From Candidatus Caldarchaeum sp. (GTDB lineage Archaea; Thermoproteota; Nitrososphaeria_A; Caldarchaeales; Caldarchaeaceae): a stretch of DNA of 28,770 nucleotides. Of the stretch, positions 15,596 to 21,972 are shown piece after piece (positions within the stretch are counted from its first letter, which is position 1; each line of letters starts with the position of its first letter). The stretch spans positions 1 to 28,770 of the forward strand of contig JANXEM010000008.1 in assembly GCA_025058435.1 (NCBI GenBank), read 5' to 3'. The translations under genes were made by a program, and so were the position numbers. The notes below the pieces were generated by a model that saw only the letters and a program-made list of their open reading frames with translations, made no database searches and had not been told where the DNA came from.

Positions 15596-15907
15596 TCAAC
15601 CAAACAAAGCGCTCAAACCGGTCAACGCTTCTTCTTTCTCTTCTTGCTTCTCTTCTTTCGGCTTTTCGGCCGGTGCGGCTGCTGGCTGAGCCGGTGCCGG
15701 TGCTTGAGCCGGAGCGGCTGCGACGGGGGCGGTGGTCGCCTGTTTCAGGACTTCGTCGATGTTAATTTCCGAAAGCGCCGCCGTAAGCGACTTGATTTTG
15801 GACAGGTCCGGCGCTATTCCAGCGGCTTCGACCACTCGTTTTAGTCCGTCTTCGTCAACCTTTTTCCCCGCTCGGTGGAGCAGAAGAGCTGCGTATATGT
15901 ATTCCAA
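15596..15907 (-). CDS. rpl12: Large ribosomal subunit protein P1/aL12
   Basis: aL12 forms the mobile dimers of the ribosomal stalk and recruits translation factors. The 103-residue protein has the N-terminal helical dimerisation domain ([20 protein letters not shown]). A long Ala/Pro hinge follows (about 58-80), then a Lys/Glu-rich stretch and the hydrophobic tail GLSALFG that contacts elongation factors. Length and layout are normal. The start is a TTG at 15907 with a GGTG motif five bases upstream and a TATA element at 15943-15950. It is separated from L10 by alaS and the ABC transporter and is on the opposite strand. It therefore has its own promoter, and its dosage must be matched to L10 in another way. 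Confidence 0.95.
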   Translation of the reverse strand: MEYIYAALLLHRAGKKVDEDGLKRVVEAAGIAPDLSKIKSLTAALSEINIDEVLKQATTAPVAAAPAQAPAPAQPAAAPAEKPKEEKQEEKEEALTGLSALFG

Positions 15908-15942
15908 TTTTCACCACTCTATGTTTGCTGGTCTTGGGGTGA

Positions 15943-15950
15943 TTCTTAAA
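15943..15950 (-). promoter_or_regulatory. TATA box of the L12 gene
   Basis: The minus strand reads TTTAAGAA. It is about 39 bp upstream of the TTG, which gives a leader of about 13 bases carrying the GGTG ribosome-binding motif (15913-15916). Confidence 0.55.
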
Positions 15951-15966
15951 CATTTAGGCGAAACTG

Positions 15967-15972
15967 TTATAT
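15967..15972 (+). promoter_or_regulatory. TATA box of the DUF763 gene
   Basis: TTATAT is centred about 28 bp upstream of the ATG at 15998, a leaderless arrangement. It lies back to back with the L12 promoter. Confidence 0.65.
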
Positions 15973-15997
15973 CCGCTGTCTCCGGTTTTTTGTTCGG

Positions 15998-17113
15998 ATG
16001 AGGTTTACTGGGTCGGCGACGCTGTGGCTGGTCGATGGCCCTGTTCCCCATTTTCCGGAGATGGTTGTGTTGGGCCGTGAAATTTTGAGGGCGTTGGTTG
16101 ACGCGGTCGGGGGTGACGCTGCTGTCAAACGGTTTTCCGACCCCTTCTGGCTTTCAGCTTTGGCCTGTGTTCTTGGGTTTGAGCACGACACCAGCGGCCA
16201 GACAACCGTCACCCTCAAGGCTCTGAAGCATGCTCTTGCGGGAAGCGATTTACCGGTCAGGATACTCGGGGGCAAAGGCCTTGAAATGCGGAAGGCACAG
16301 CTGGAAGCCGCTAAAGTTTTGGGAGAAATCGGTGTAGAAGAGGCGGGGGAAATTCGACGGGTCATGAAGCTGACGGCGTCGGTTGACGACGCCGCTCTTC
16401 AGGACTCTCACGACGTCTATTTCCATGCAACGGTAGTTTCCGAAACCGGTCGGTGGGCTGCCGTCAATCAAGGCATGAACATCGAAAAGAGGACGGCGAG
16501 AAGATACCACTGGTCCAGCGAGATCGGGGCGCGGGTTGAAGAGCCTCACACCGAAATTTTGAGCGACCAGTCGACGGAAGTTGTCCTCGACTTGACGAGT
16601 CCGTCGTCTTCGGAGACGAGGAAGGCCGTTTTGGAGATGCTTTCCGATTCGCCGCCGAGCCGGTTAAACGAAGACCTTTGTCAAGTCAAGGCCATCCTCA
16701 AAAAACAGGCTTTTCTCGACCGGGAATACAGCCCGCCGACGGCGGTTTTGCCCGAAAACCTGCTTCCTCCCCGAAGGCTGGACGAAGAAAGCATTCGAAG
16801 GGCCAAATACGTGTCGAAATTCGAGGAACTGCTTCTTACGCCGGGCTGTGGCGCCGCAACGGTCAGAGGCCTCGCATACATCGCTGTTCTCCTGTACGGG
16901 TCTCGGGTTTCGTGGCAAGACCCTGTAAAGTTCACCTACGCCTTCGGGACGAAAAGCGGCAGGCCGTATCACGTCAACAAACAGGCGATGGTCAACTCGG
17001 CTGAATTCCTCAAAGAAGTTGTCTTCGGCTCGCGGATGGCTGACGCCGACAAAATAACGGTTCTCCGGAGGTTGAAAACCTTCGCGGAATCTATCGAACC
17101 CGTCAACCACTAA
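15998..17113 (+). CDS. DUF763 domain protein
   Basis: This 371-residue protein belongs to the DUF763 family, which is found in archaea and some thermophilic bacteria and has no established function. Recognisable family segments are FSDPFWLSALACVLGFEHD, the glycine-rich VRILGGKGLEMRK, and DDAALQDSHDVYFHATVVSE. RWAAVNQGMN and TARRYHW come next. Near the C-terminus, LLLTPGCGAATVRGLAYIA looks like a helix-hairpin-helix, a fold that often binds DNA backbone. DPVKFTYAFGTKSGRPYHVN follows it. A role in DNA repair or nucleic-acid processing is therefore a reasonable inference but is not shown. Length is close to the family norm. It is transcribed divergently from L12 and converges on the aEF1B gene with an overlap of only a few bases. 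Confidence 0.88.
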   Translation: MRFTGSATLWLVDGPVPHFPEMVVLGREILRALVDAVGGDAAVKRFSDPFWLSALACVLGFEHDTSGQTTVTLKALKHALAGSDLPVRILGGKGLEMRKAQLEAAKVLGEIGVEEAGEIRRVMKLTASVDDAALQDSHDVYFHATVVSETGRWAAVNQGMNIEKRTARRYHWSSEIGARVEEPHTEILSDQSTEVVLDLTSPSSSETRKAVLEMLSDSPPSRLNEDLCQVKAILKKQAFLDREYSPPTAVLPENLLPPRRLDEESIRRAKYVSKFEELLLTPGCGAATVRGLAYIAVLLYGSRVSWQDPVKFTYAFGTKSGRPYHVNKQAMVNSAEFLKEVVFGSRMADADKITVLRRLKTFAESIEPVNH

Positions 17114-17376
17114 ACACGGGTGACCGACTGGACGTCGAATTCTCCGACCTCTTCAACCGTCGACAGATATGCTTCAAGGGCTTCGCCTATTCCATCCACT
17201 TCTGGCATCACAAACCCGACGACCAACGCCCGCAGCCCGAACCCGATGTCCTCAACCTTTTTATCGCCGATGGTAACTCCCGTGGGCAGGTTAGCCGCAA
17301 TCGCTTTCGCCAAATCCTCCAAATTCGCATCAGATTCCTTCGGCAGAATCCGCACAACCATCAACACTTTCGCCAT
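17110..17376 (-). CDS. ef1b: Translation elongation factor aEF1B (EF-1-beta), GDP exchange factor
   Basis: aEF1B recharges elongation factor 1-alpha with GTP. The 88-residue alpha/beta protein matches the archaeal form throughout: VLMVVRILPKESDANLEDL, then VEDIGFGLRALVVGFVMPE, then the C-terminal strand GEFDVQSVTRV. Archaeal members are about 90 residues, equal to the C-terminal domain of the eukaryotic protein. The start at 17376 (AKVLMVV) is chosen over an ATG at 17397. A TATA-like element (17399-17404) is 26 bp upstream and the N-terminus then matches the family. The promoter overlaps the stop codon of mobA. Confidence 0.93.
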   Translation of the reverse strand: MAKVLMVVRILPKESDANLEDLAKAIAANLPTGVTIGDKKVEDIGFGLRALVVGFVMPEVDGIGEALEAYLSTVEEVGEFDVQSVTRV

Positions 17377-17398
17377 GCAATACCCCAGATACCCCACA

Positions 17399-17404
17399 AT
17401 TTAA
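17399..17404 (-). promoter_or_regulatory. TATA element of aEF1B overlapping the mobA stop codon
   Basis: The minus strand reads TTAAAT, 26 bp upstream of the ATG at 17376. It includes the TAA stop of the upstream mobA gene (17401-17403). Confidence 0.55.
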
Positions 17405-18282
17405 CGCATCCCCATCAAACTTCTGACAGAACGATGGAAGCGGCTTGCAACAGACGAAGCTTCATTCGAACCAGCGGCCTCAAACATTTTCAAAGCGTCG
17501 GAAGCGGCGTGTTCGGCGAGATGAAAAACCCCGTGGCCTAGGAAATTGACGGATTCGGAAAAGTATTCGAGCCCGGCTTCGAAAACTTTTCCACCGAGAT
17601 AATGTTGAACTGCTTTGGCGAAATGTTGGGAGGGGTTGAGGATGATGTTTTCTTTGACGAGGCCTCGGTAAACGCCTCTGGGCTTCGGATGTGTGAGGTC
17701 TTCGGATGTGTTGATGTTGGAAAATTCGTAGGGGTCTTGGGTTACGTTTCCGCCGTAGACAAGCAGCAACTTCTCGGAACTTCGCAGAATATCGGAAGGC
17801 CTCAACAATCTTTCTCTGCCCGATAGCAGGTTGCGTCGGTAGTCGGCCACGGTGCTCCTTTGGACTGTTTGTATCAGGGTTTCGACGGAGCCGTCGGCCC
17901 AGACCACTGAAAGGGCTGAAGGTAGTTGCTGTTTGAAAAGTTTAGCGATTTTTTCCAAGGTTTCGCCCCTTATCCACGGCACGTCGTTGGAACATGATAG
18001 GTAGGCGTCTGCTTCGATTTTTTCCGCCGCAGTCAAAAGCCCGCTGAGAGGCCCGGCCGCATACTGGTCGACGACAAACCCCGCGACGTAGGGTTCGCAG
18101 GCCTTCGCCAACATTTCGCCCCTCCTTTCGTCCTTGACCGAAACCCAGACATCGCCCACGGCGGAAAACAACGCCTTCGCCACACGCCTCACCATCAACT
18201 CCCCATCGACCATCGCAAAGGCCTTATCACCTTGGAACCTCTTCGACACTCCGCCGGAAAGAATTACGCCCGAAATCTTCAT
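17401..18282 (-). CDS. mobA: MobA-like molybdenum cofactor guanylyltransferase with an extra helical C-terminus
   Basis: MobA joins GMP to molybdopterin to make the dinucleotide cofactor of DMSO-reductase-type enzymes. The first ~195 residues are a nucleotidyltransferase fold. They carry the loop LSGGVSKRFQGDKAF (about 8-22), the glycine-rich AAGPLSGLLTAAE and the metal-binding SNDVPWI. An ARLxP-like SSEKLLLVYGG and an FSNINTSEDL end follow. Usual MobA proteins stop near there. This one has about 95 more residues, mostly helical (HFAKAVQHYLGGKVFEAG, then NFLGHGVFHLAEHAASDAL). They resemble a helical-bundle or HEPN/TPR-like domain of unknown role. Its start overlaps the mobB stop by 4 bp, so the two are co-translated. 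The pairing supports the molybdenum role. Confidence 0.85.
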   Translation of the reverse strand: MKISGVILSGGVSKRFQGDKAFAMVDGELMVRRVAKALFSAVGDVWVSVKDERRGEMLAKACEPYVAGFVVDQYAAGPLSGLLTAAEKIEADAYLSCSNDVPWIRGETLEKIAKLFKQQLPSALSVVWADGSVETLIQTVQRSTVADYRRNLLSGRERLLRPSDILRSSEKLLLVYGGNVTQDPYEFSNINTSEDLTHPKPRGVYRGLVKENIILNPSQHFAKAVQHYLGGKVFEAGLEYFSESVNFLGHGVFHLAEHAASDALKMFEAAGSNEASSVASRFHRSVRSLMGMR

Positions 18283-18803
18283 CCCAAGCCCAACTTTCCC
18301 TTAACGTGATGATAAAATTCGTCCGATAATTCGGGCCCAAAAACAGGCAGCCCGACTTCCGGCGACAACGAGGCCTCGCGTCGAAACACGGCGAGAAAAG
18401 GCGGTTCGAGGTTCCTCAGCATTTCCGCATCAGAGTTCTCCTTCACCGTCAAGATTTTGTAGACGGTCGGAGATCTTCCGAGCAGGTTGTGAAATCCTTC
18501 GTACACAGTCAGCTCGATGCCTTCCCGCTCCAAAACATCAGTTAACCGGAGAAGGTTTGAACCCCATCTCCGGCTGTTGTAGAAAAGCACCGCGGTTTCG
18601 TTAGGCGATACGCTGGCCACTATTTCGGCGCCGCTCCGCGACATTTTCCAAGTATCTTTTCCCTCCGTGTCGATTGTAAATTCGTGATGAATATGTTTGA
18701 CGGCCGCAACCCTGTATCCATCCTTTGAAAACCGTTCCACCAGATAAGCTGCGACAAAGGTTTTGCCGGATTTCTTCGAACCCATCACGGCGACATGCTT
18801 CAT
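18279..18803 (-). CDS. mobB: MobB-like molybdopterin-guanine dinucleotide biosynthesis GTP-binding protein
   Basis: This 174-residue P-loop protein opens with MGSKKSGKTFVAAYLVERF (Walker A, GSKKSGKT). It continues with AAVKHIHHEFTIDTEGKDTW, the MobB hallmark where a KH motif is followed by an aspartate and a DTW-type segment. The later VYEGFH replaces the usual VEGF/VEGY motif. MobB binds GTP and helps MobA, probably by supplying guanine nucleotide. The ATGA overlap with mobA makes an operon. The ATG start has a TATA-like element at 18827-18832, about 27 bp upstream. Molybdenum or tungsten enzymes are therefore expected elsewhere in the genome. Confidence 0.92.
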   Translation of the reverse strand: MKHVAVMGSKKSGKTFVAAYLVERFSKDGYRVAAVKHIHHEFTIDTEGKDTWKMSRSGAEIVASVSPNETAVLFYNSRRWGSNLLRLTDVLEREGIELTVYEGFHNLLGRSPTVYKILTVKENSDAEMLRNLEPPFLAVFRREASLSPEVGLPVFGPELSDEFYHHVKGKLGLG

Positions 18804-18867
18804 GAATAACTGGGGAATATGGCCCGTAATAATCGTAACACCAACCCGCCCCAGCGGTTGACAAACG

Positions 18868-18873
18868 TTAAAA
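18868..18873 (+). promoter_or_regulatory. TATA-like element before the small membrane protein and rpiA
   Basis: TTAAAA is centred 28 bp upstream of the in-frame TTG at 18899 and only 16 bp from the TTG at 18887. It therefore favours 18899 as the start. Confidence 0.45.
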
Positions 18874-18898
18874 CAACGCAGTCAATTTGGATAGTGGT

Positions 18899-19159
18899 TT
18901 GCTCGAGGAAGTCCTAATCCTGTTGGCCGTGTTCGCCGCCACAACCATAGCGGGCCTTCTCTACGTCCTCTTCAAAAACCAGCCGAAACAACCGGAGCAG
19001 AGGATAGTTCATCTTTCCGTGGCCGACCTTCCCCAACAGACCGACACCCGCCTCTCGCCCATCATCCTACAGACGGAACAGAACATCGAATCATTCGAAA
19101 AGATGGCTGAAAAACTCCTCGAGGAGGTCGGTGATGAAGGCAAAGAAAATAGCGGCTGA
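18899..19159 (+). CDS. Small membrane-anchored protein of unknown function
   Basis: I do not recognise this family. The ~86-residue protein has one N-terminal hydrophobic segment (VLILLAVFAATTIAGLLYVL). A short Pro/Gln-rich linker (NQPKQPEQ), a predicted strand and a C-terminal helix of charged residues (NIESFEKMAEKLLEEVGDE) follow. It would sit in the membrane with a small soluble tail, most likely cytoplasmic. Its 3' end overlaps rpiA by 26 bp and contains the rpiA ribosome binding site, so the two are transcribed together and probably coupled in translation. The start could be the TTG at 18887 instead of 18899. The coupling may only reflect compaction. Confidence 0.65.
   Translation: MLEEVLILLAVFAATTIAGLLYVLFKNQPKQPEQRIVHLSVADLPQQTDTRLSPIILQTEQNIESFEKMAEKLLEEVGDEGKENSG
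19121..19128 (+). promoter_or_regulatory. Shine-Dalgarno site of rpiA inside the upstream gene
   Basis: GAGGAGGT lies five bases before the ATG at 19134. It decides that start over the GTG three bases earlier. Confidence 0.7.
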
Positions 19160-19799
19160 ACAGGCCGTCGCCCACGTGGTGGATGGATTCGTCGTCGGAA
19201 TCGGAAGCGGCTCGACCGTTTCACTAATCATAGAGGAACTCGCCAAAACTGCTCCGAAAGTGAAGGTTGTGGCCGCTTCGTGGCAGTCCCATTACGAATG
19301 CGTCAAGTCGGGCTTGTCTGTCATTTCCTTTGAACAAGCTCCGCATCCGGACATCTACCTCGACAGCTTCGACCAAGCAACACGGGAAGGCCACATGATA
19401 AAGGGAGGTGGAGGAGCGATGCTCCGCGAAAAAGTTTTGGCTTCGGCGTCGCGTCGAAAGGTTTTCGTAGGCGAATCCGGCAAGCTCGTCGAAAAACTAT
19501 TTAGACCCGTTCCCGTCGAAATCACGCCTTTCGCCTACCCGTACGTAACTGAAAAATTGACTGATTTAGGAGCACAGGTTGTTCTCCGCACATCGACCGC
19601 AAAAAACGGGCCCATAATCTCCGACAACTGCAACTTCATCGCAGACGCAGACTTCGGACCCATCCCAGACCCTGTCTCCCTTGAAAAAAAGCTTAGAAAC
19701 ATTCCAGGGCTCGTGGAAAACGGACTGTTCATATCATTAGCCGACGAAATAATCATCGTCGACGAAGACGGTAAAATCCATAAACAAACATACCGCTAA
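19134..19799 (+). CDS. rpiA: Ribose-5-phosphate isomerase A
   Basis: RpiA interconverts ribose-5-phosphate and ribulose-5-phosphate, supplying ribose for nucleotides. The 221-residue protein has the phosphate-binding loop GIGSGSTVSLII (about residues 23-34), an aspartate-containing LDSFDQAT, the hallmark KGGGGAMLREKVLA, and VGESGKLVEKL. Catalytic Asp and Glu and the binding Lys positions appear intact, and the length is typical. Translation starts at 19134 behind a strong Shine-Dalgarno motif that lies within the preceding small-protein gene. Confidence 0.95.
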   Translation: MKAKKIAAEQAVAHVVDGFVVGIGSGSTVSLIIEELAKTAPKVKVVAASWQSHYECVKSGLSVISFEQAPHPDIYLDSFDQATREGHMIKGGGGAMLREKVLASASRRKVFVGESGKLVEKLFRPVPVEITPFAYPYVTEKLTDLGAQVVLRTSTAKNGPIISDNCNFIADADFGPIPDPVSLEKKLRNIPGLVENGLFISLADEIIIVDEDGKIHKQTYR

Positions 19800-19802
19800 A
19801 CC

Positions 19803-19808
19803 TAATAA
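19803..19808 (+). promoter_or_regulatory. TATA element of the DUF996 gene
   Basis: TAATAA is centred 27 bp upstream of the ATG at 19833, again a leaderless arrangement. It lies just past the rpiA stop. Confidence 0.55.
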
Positions 19809-19832
19809 CCTCCAGAAAAACGGATAGCTGTC

Positions 19833-20411
19833 ATGTCAGAAATAAGTCAAGCCAGGTTAATTGGCGGAATCGGATCAATTCTTCTCCTTCTCGGCATCGT
19901 TCCCAACGTAGGACCGATTCTCGGCATCGTCGGGCTAATCCTCTTGTTGCTGGCTCTACGGTATGTTTCGACAGCTGTGCAGCAGCCACCGATTTTCCAA
20001 AACGCCCTTTACGCCGTCATCATCGGTATAATTGGGACTGTTGTAGCTTTTGCTCTTGGGGGCGCGACGTTGTTCGGTGCTCTCGGGGGCGGGTTTATGG
20101 GCCCGGTTGGAGATACGTTTGAACCAGACTTATTTGCGCTGTTTGCGGGACTATTGGTCGCCGTTGTGGTAGCATGGATTTTCGGGGTTGCATCGAGCTT
20201 CTTCCTAAGGAAGGCGTTCAACATGACTGGCGACGCCCTCGGAATCAAACTATTCAAAACGGCGGGACTTCTCGTCTTCCTCGGCGCGATACTCACCATC
20301 ATCCTCGTCGGAGCCCTCATAACACTCGTAGCCTACGTCCTTCTCGCGGTAGCGTTCTTCCAAATACCTGCGCAAGGAAGACAGCCCCCGCCTCCTCCAC
20401 CTCCACCCTAA
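19833..20411 (+). CDS. DUF996 family membrane protein
   Basis: This 192-residue archaeal membrane protein has about five hydrophobic helices (for example GGIGSILLLLGIVPNVG, then NALYAVIIGIIGTVVAFAL, then FAGLLVAVVVAWIFGVA). The family is called DUF996 and has no known function. The N-terminal SQARLIGGIGSILLLLG stretch and the RKAFNMTGDALGIKLFKTAG segment fit it well. The protein ends with a run of about eight prolines encoded by CCT/CCA/CCC codons, probably a flexible tail. Its 3' end overlaps the 3' end of the convergent TrmB gene by four bases. Confidence 0.82.
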   Translation: MSEISQARLIGGIGSILLLLGIVPNVGPILGIVGLILLLLALRYVSTAVQQPPIFQNALYAVIIGIIGTVVAFALGGATLFGALGGGFMGPVGDTFEPDLFALFAGLLVAVVVAWIFGVASSFFLRKAFNMTGDALGIKLFKTAGLLVFLGAILTIILVGALITLVAYVLLAVAFFQIPAQGRQPPPPPPPP

Positions 20412-21151
20412 GACCCCACCAACTCCAGTAAAGACCGCATAAGAGAAGACGAAAACCCCGCGTCCCTCACCCATACAACCACCGGCTCGTCGTCGAGCGG
20501 CAGTCCAATCAAAGCCTCCCCACCCCCCGTAACCAAAACATCCAACAACACGGCGTGGCTGTAGAAAACTTCCGCCCCAATTCTTTCAAAAAACGAGCGA
20601 TCGTCTTCGCTGACTTCAACCGAAGGATGAAGGATGAAAACAATTTTTTTCCCCACAAATCCTCCGACGAACTTTTTGAACTGCTCCTTCAGCTTCGCCG
20701 CCTTCCTAACCGCGAAAACAAATTCATCCGAACTATTCGCCATCTCCAGAAGCTTTACGGCGACCGGCGACAGACCCCGCAAAATGGACGCGTCAGCTTC
20801 CTCCGACGTTCGGGCCTTGACCCTGTTGAGCATCGAAAGGACGTGTTTGAGGTTTTTCGTCTTCTCTTCGAAAACCGCTTCAATTCTCTCCTTCTCCTGT
20901 CTTACAAAATTCGCTAACGAATGCGACGGGTCGAGAGCCACATAACCATGTCCAGATTTCTGGATAAACCCCATCTCACAGAGGCTTTCCAACACGTCAT
21001 AAACCCTCGTAACAGGCACTCCGGATTTTCGCGCAATTTCCTTCGGCTTGGCAGCTCCCTTCAACACAGAAACGTAGGCCTTCGCCTGATACCTGTTGAG
21101 CCCGAAATTTTCCTGAAGAGCTTTGACGACTGCATTTTCCCCGGATTCCAC
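20408..21151 (-). CDS. TrmB family transcriptional regulator
   Basis: TrmB-type proteins are archaeal repressors or activators that often sense sugars. Residues about 10-80 form the winged helix (FGLNRYQAKAYVSVLKGA, then GVPVTRVYDVLESLCEMGFI). A coiled-coil stretch follows (EKERIEAVFEEKTKNLKHVL), then a C-terminal domain of about 130 residues of the phospholipase-D-like kind used for dimerisation. The sugar-binding C-terminal barrel of full-size TrmB is absent, so this is the short form and its ligand is unknown. I chose the GTG at 21151. The ATG at 21172 lies only two bases from the TTTAAA promoter element, while 21151 sits about 27 bp from it. It shares that promoter with the methyltransferase gene and may control it. 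Confidence 0.85.
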   Translation of the reverse strand: MESGENAVVKALQENFGLNRYQAKAYVSVLKGAAKPKEIARKSGVPVTRVYDVLESLCEMGFIQKSGHGYVALDPSHSLANFVRQEKERIEAVFEEKTKNLKHVLSMLNRVKARTSEEADASILRGLSPVAVKLLEMANSSDEFVFAVRKAAKLKEQFKKFVGGFVGKKIVFILHPSVEVSEDDRSFFERIGAEVFYSHAVLLDVLVTGGGEALIGLPLDDEPVVVWVRDAGFSSSLMRSLLELVGS

Positions 21152-21174
21152 AAAGAACGAGCGGATAGGCATCG

Positions 21175-21180
21175 TTTAAA
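21175..21180. promoter_or_regulatory. Symmetric TTTAAA promoter shared by two divergent genes
   Basis: This palindromic element is about 27 bp from the GTG of the TrmB gene on one side and about 31 bp from the ATG of the methyltransferase gene on the other. Both can therefore be transcribed leaderless from the same TATA box. Confidence 0.6.
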
Positions 21181-21208
21181 TCATGGGTTCCGGTTCGTTT
21201 CGCAGTTG

Positions 21209-21946
21209 ATGCGTGTTCCACGCTATGGGTTGGGGAAAGAATGGGGCAAGGTCGTAGCTGCCTTGCAGAACCTTGTTCACGTATATGACAGACTCAATCA
21301 GACCATTTCCTTCAATTCCGACATGAAACTTCGGGCCGAATGTATCGACGGAAAAATAGAAAGCGGGTACAGGGTTTTGGACGCCGGATGTGGTAATGGA
21401 ATTTTTTCACGTATTTTGTTGGAGAAGCAGCCGGCGGTCGGCGAGGTGGTTCTTCTCGACGCCCTCGCACCCATGCTAAGACAGGCTGTCGCCAAAATTC
21501 CCGTCGGCAGGACGCACGCGGTTTTGGCGGTTTTCGAATACATGCCCTTCCGAGAGAAGGCCTTTGATTCAGTTCTGATGGGGTTTTCTTTGCGGGATGC
21601 AATCAACATGGACGCCGCTATGTCTGAGGTGAAGAGGGTGACCAAAGAAAGCGGCCGACTTCTGGTCGTCGACCTCGGTAAGCCAGCCAACATTTTCAAA
21701 ACATTTTTGATAAGTTTTTACTGGTTTGTTTTGGCTCCGTTCTTCGCCTTCCTCAGACTGGGAAAAGTTGGCCTGAACGCGTCAGCAATATTCACGACAT
21801 ACAAACGGCTGCCGACAAACGGAGAGTTGAAAAAACTCGCCAACAGGTTTTTTCACGCAGTAGAAGTCCAAGAGAAAATGATGGGCGCGGCCATGATTAT
21901 GAATGCCCAACATAACCAGCTTAGCCGTCCTGCAAAAGACTTTTAA
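21209..21946 (+). CDS. UbiE/MenG-like SAM-dependent methyltransferase
   Basis: This class I methyltransferase has 245 residues. Motif I is VLDAGCGNGIFSRIL (about residues 48-62), the acidic residue after strand 2 is in VVLLDALAP, and motif III is FDSVLMGFSLRDAINMDAA. The FSLRD segment and the later GRLLVVDLGKP match UbiE/MenG, which methylate the quinone ring in the last step of ubiquinone or menaquinone synthesis. A hydrophobic stretch follows (FKTFLISFYWFVLAPFFAFL), so the protein may touch the membrane. The ATG at 21209 follows the shared TATA box. The nearby UbiA-type prenyltransferase supports a role in quinone or another isoprenoid lipid, although the exact substrate is not shown. Confidence 0.85.
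   Translation: MRVPRYGLGKEWGKVVAALQNLVHVYDRLNQTISFNSDMKLRAECIDGKIESGYRVLDAGCGNGIFSRILLEKQPAVGEVVLLDALAPMLRQAVAKIPVGRTHAVLAVFEYMPFREKAFDSVLMGFSLRDAINMDAAMSEVKRVTKESGRLLVVDLGKPANIFKTFLISFYWFVLAPFFAFLRLGKVGLNASAIFTTYKRLPTNGELKKLANRFFHAVEVQEKMMGAAMIMNAQHNQLSRPAKDF
21941..21946 (+). promoter_or_regulatory. TATA element overlapping the methyltransferase stop codon
   Basis: TTTTAA is centred about 29 bp upstream of the ATG at 21973 and contains the TAA stop of the upstream gene. Confidence 0.55.
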
Positions 21947-21972
21947 CCCTCACAGCACAACCAACGGCGTTA

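Noticed and set aside
20390..20411. Pyrimidine-rich CCT/CCA repeat as a possible simple-sequence repeat or regulatory tract
   Set aside because: It is coding and makes the run of prolines at the end of the DUF996 protein.
20921..21208. Upstream extension of the methyltransferase frame to 341 codons
   Set aside because: The extension lies opposite the TrmB gene and upstream of the TATA box; the real start is the ATG at 21209.
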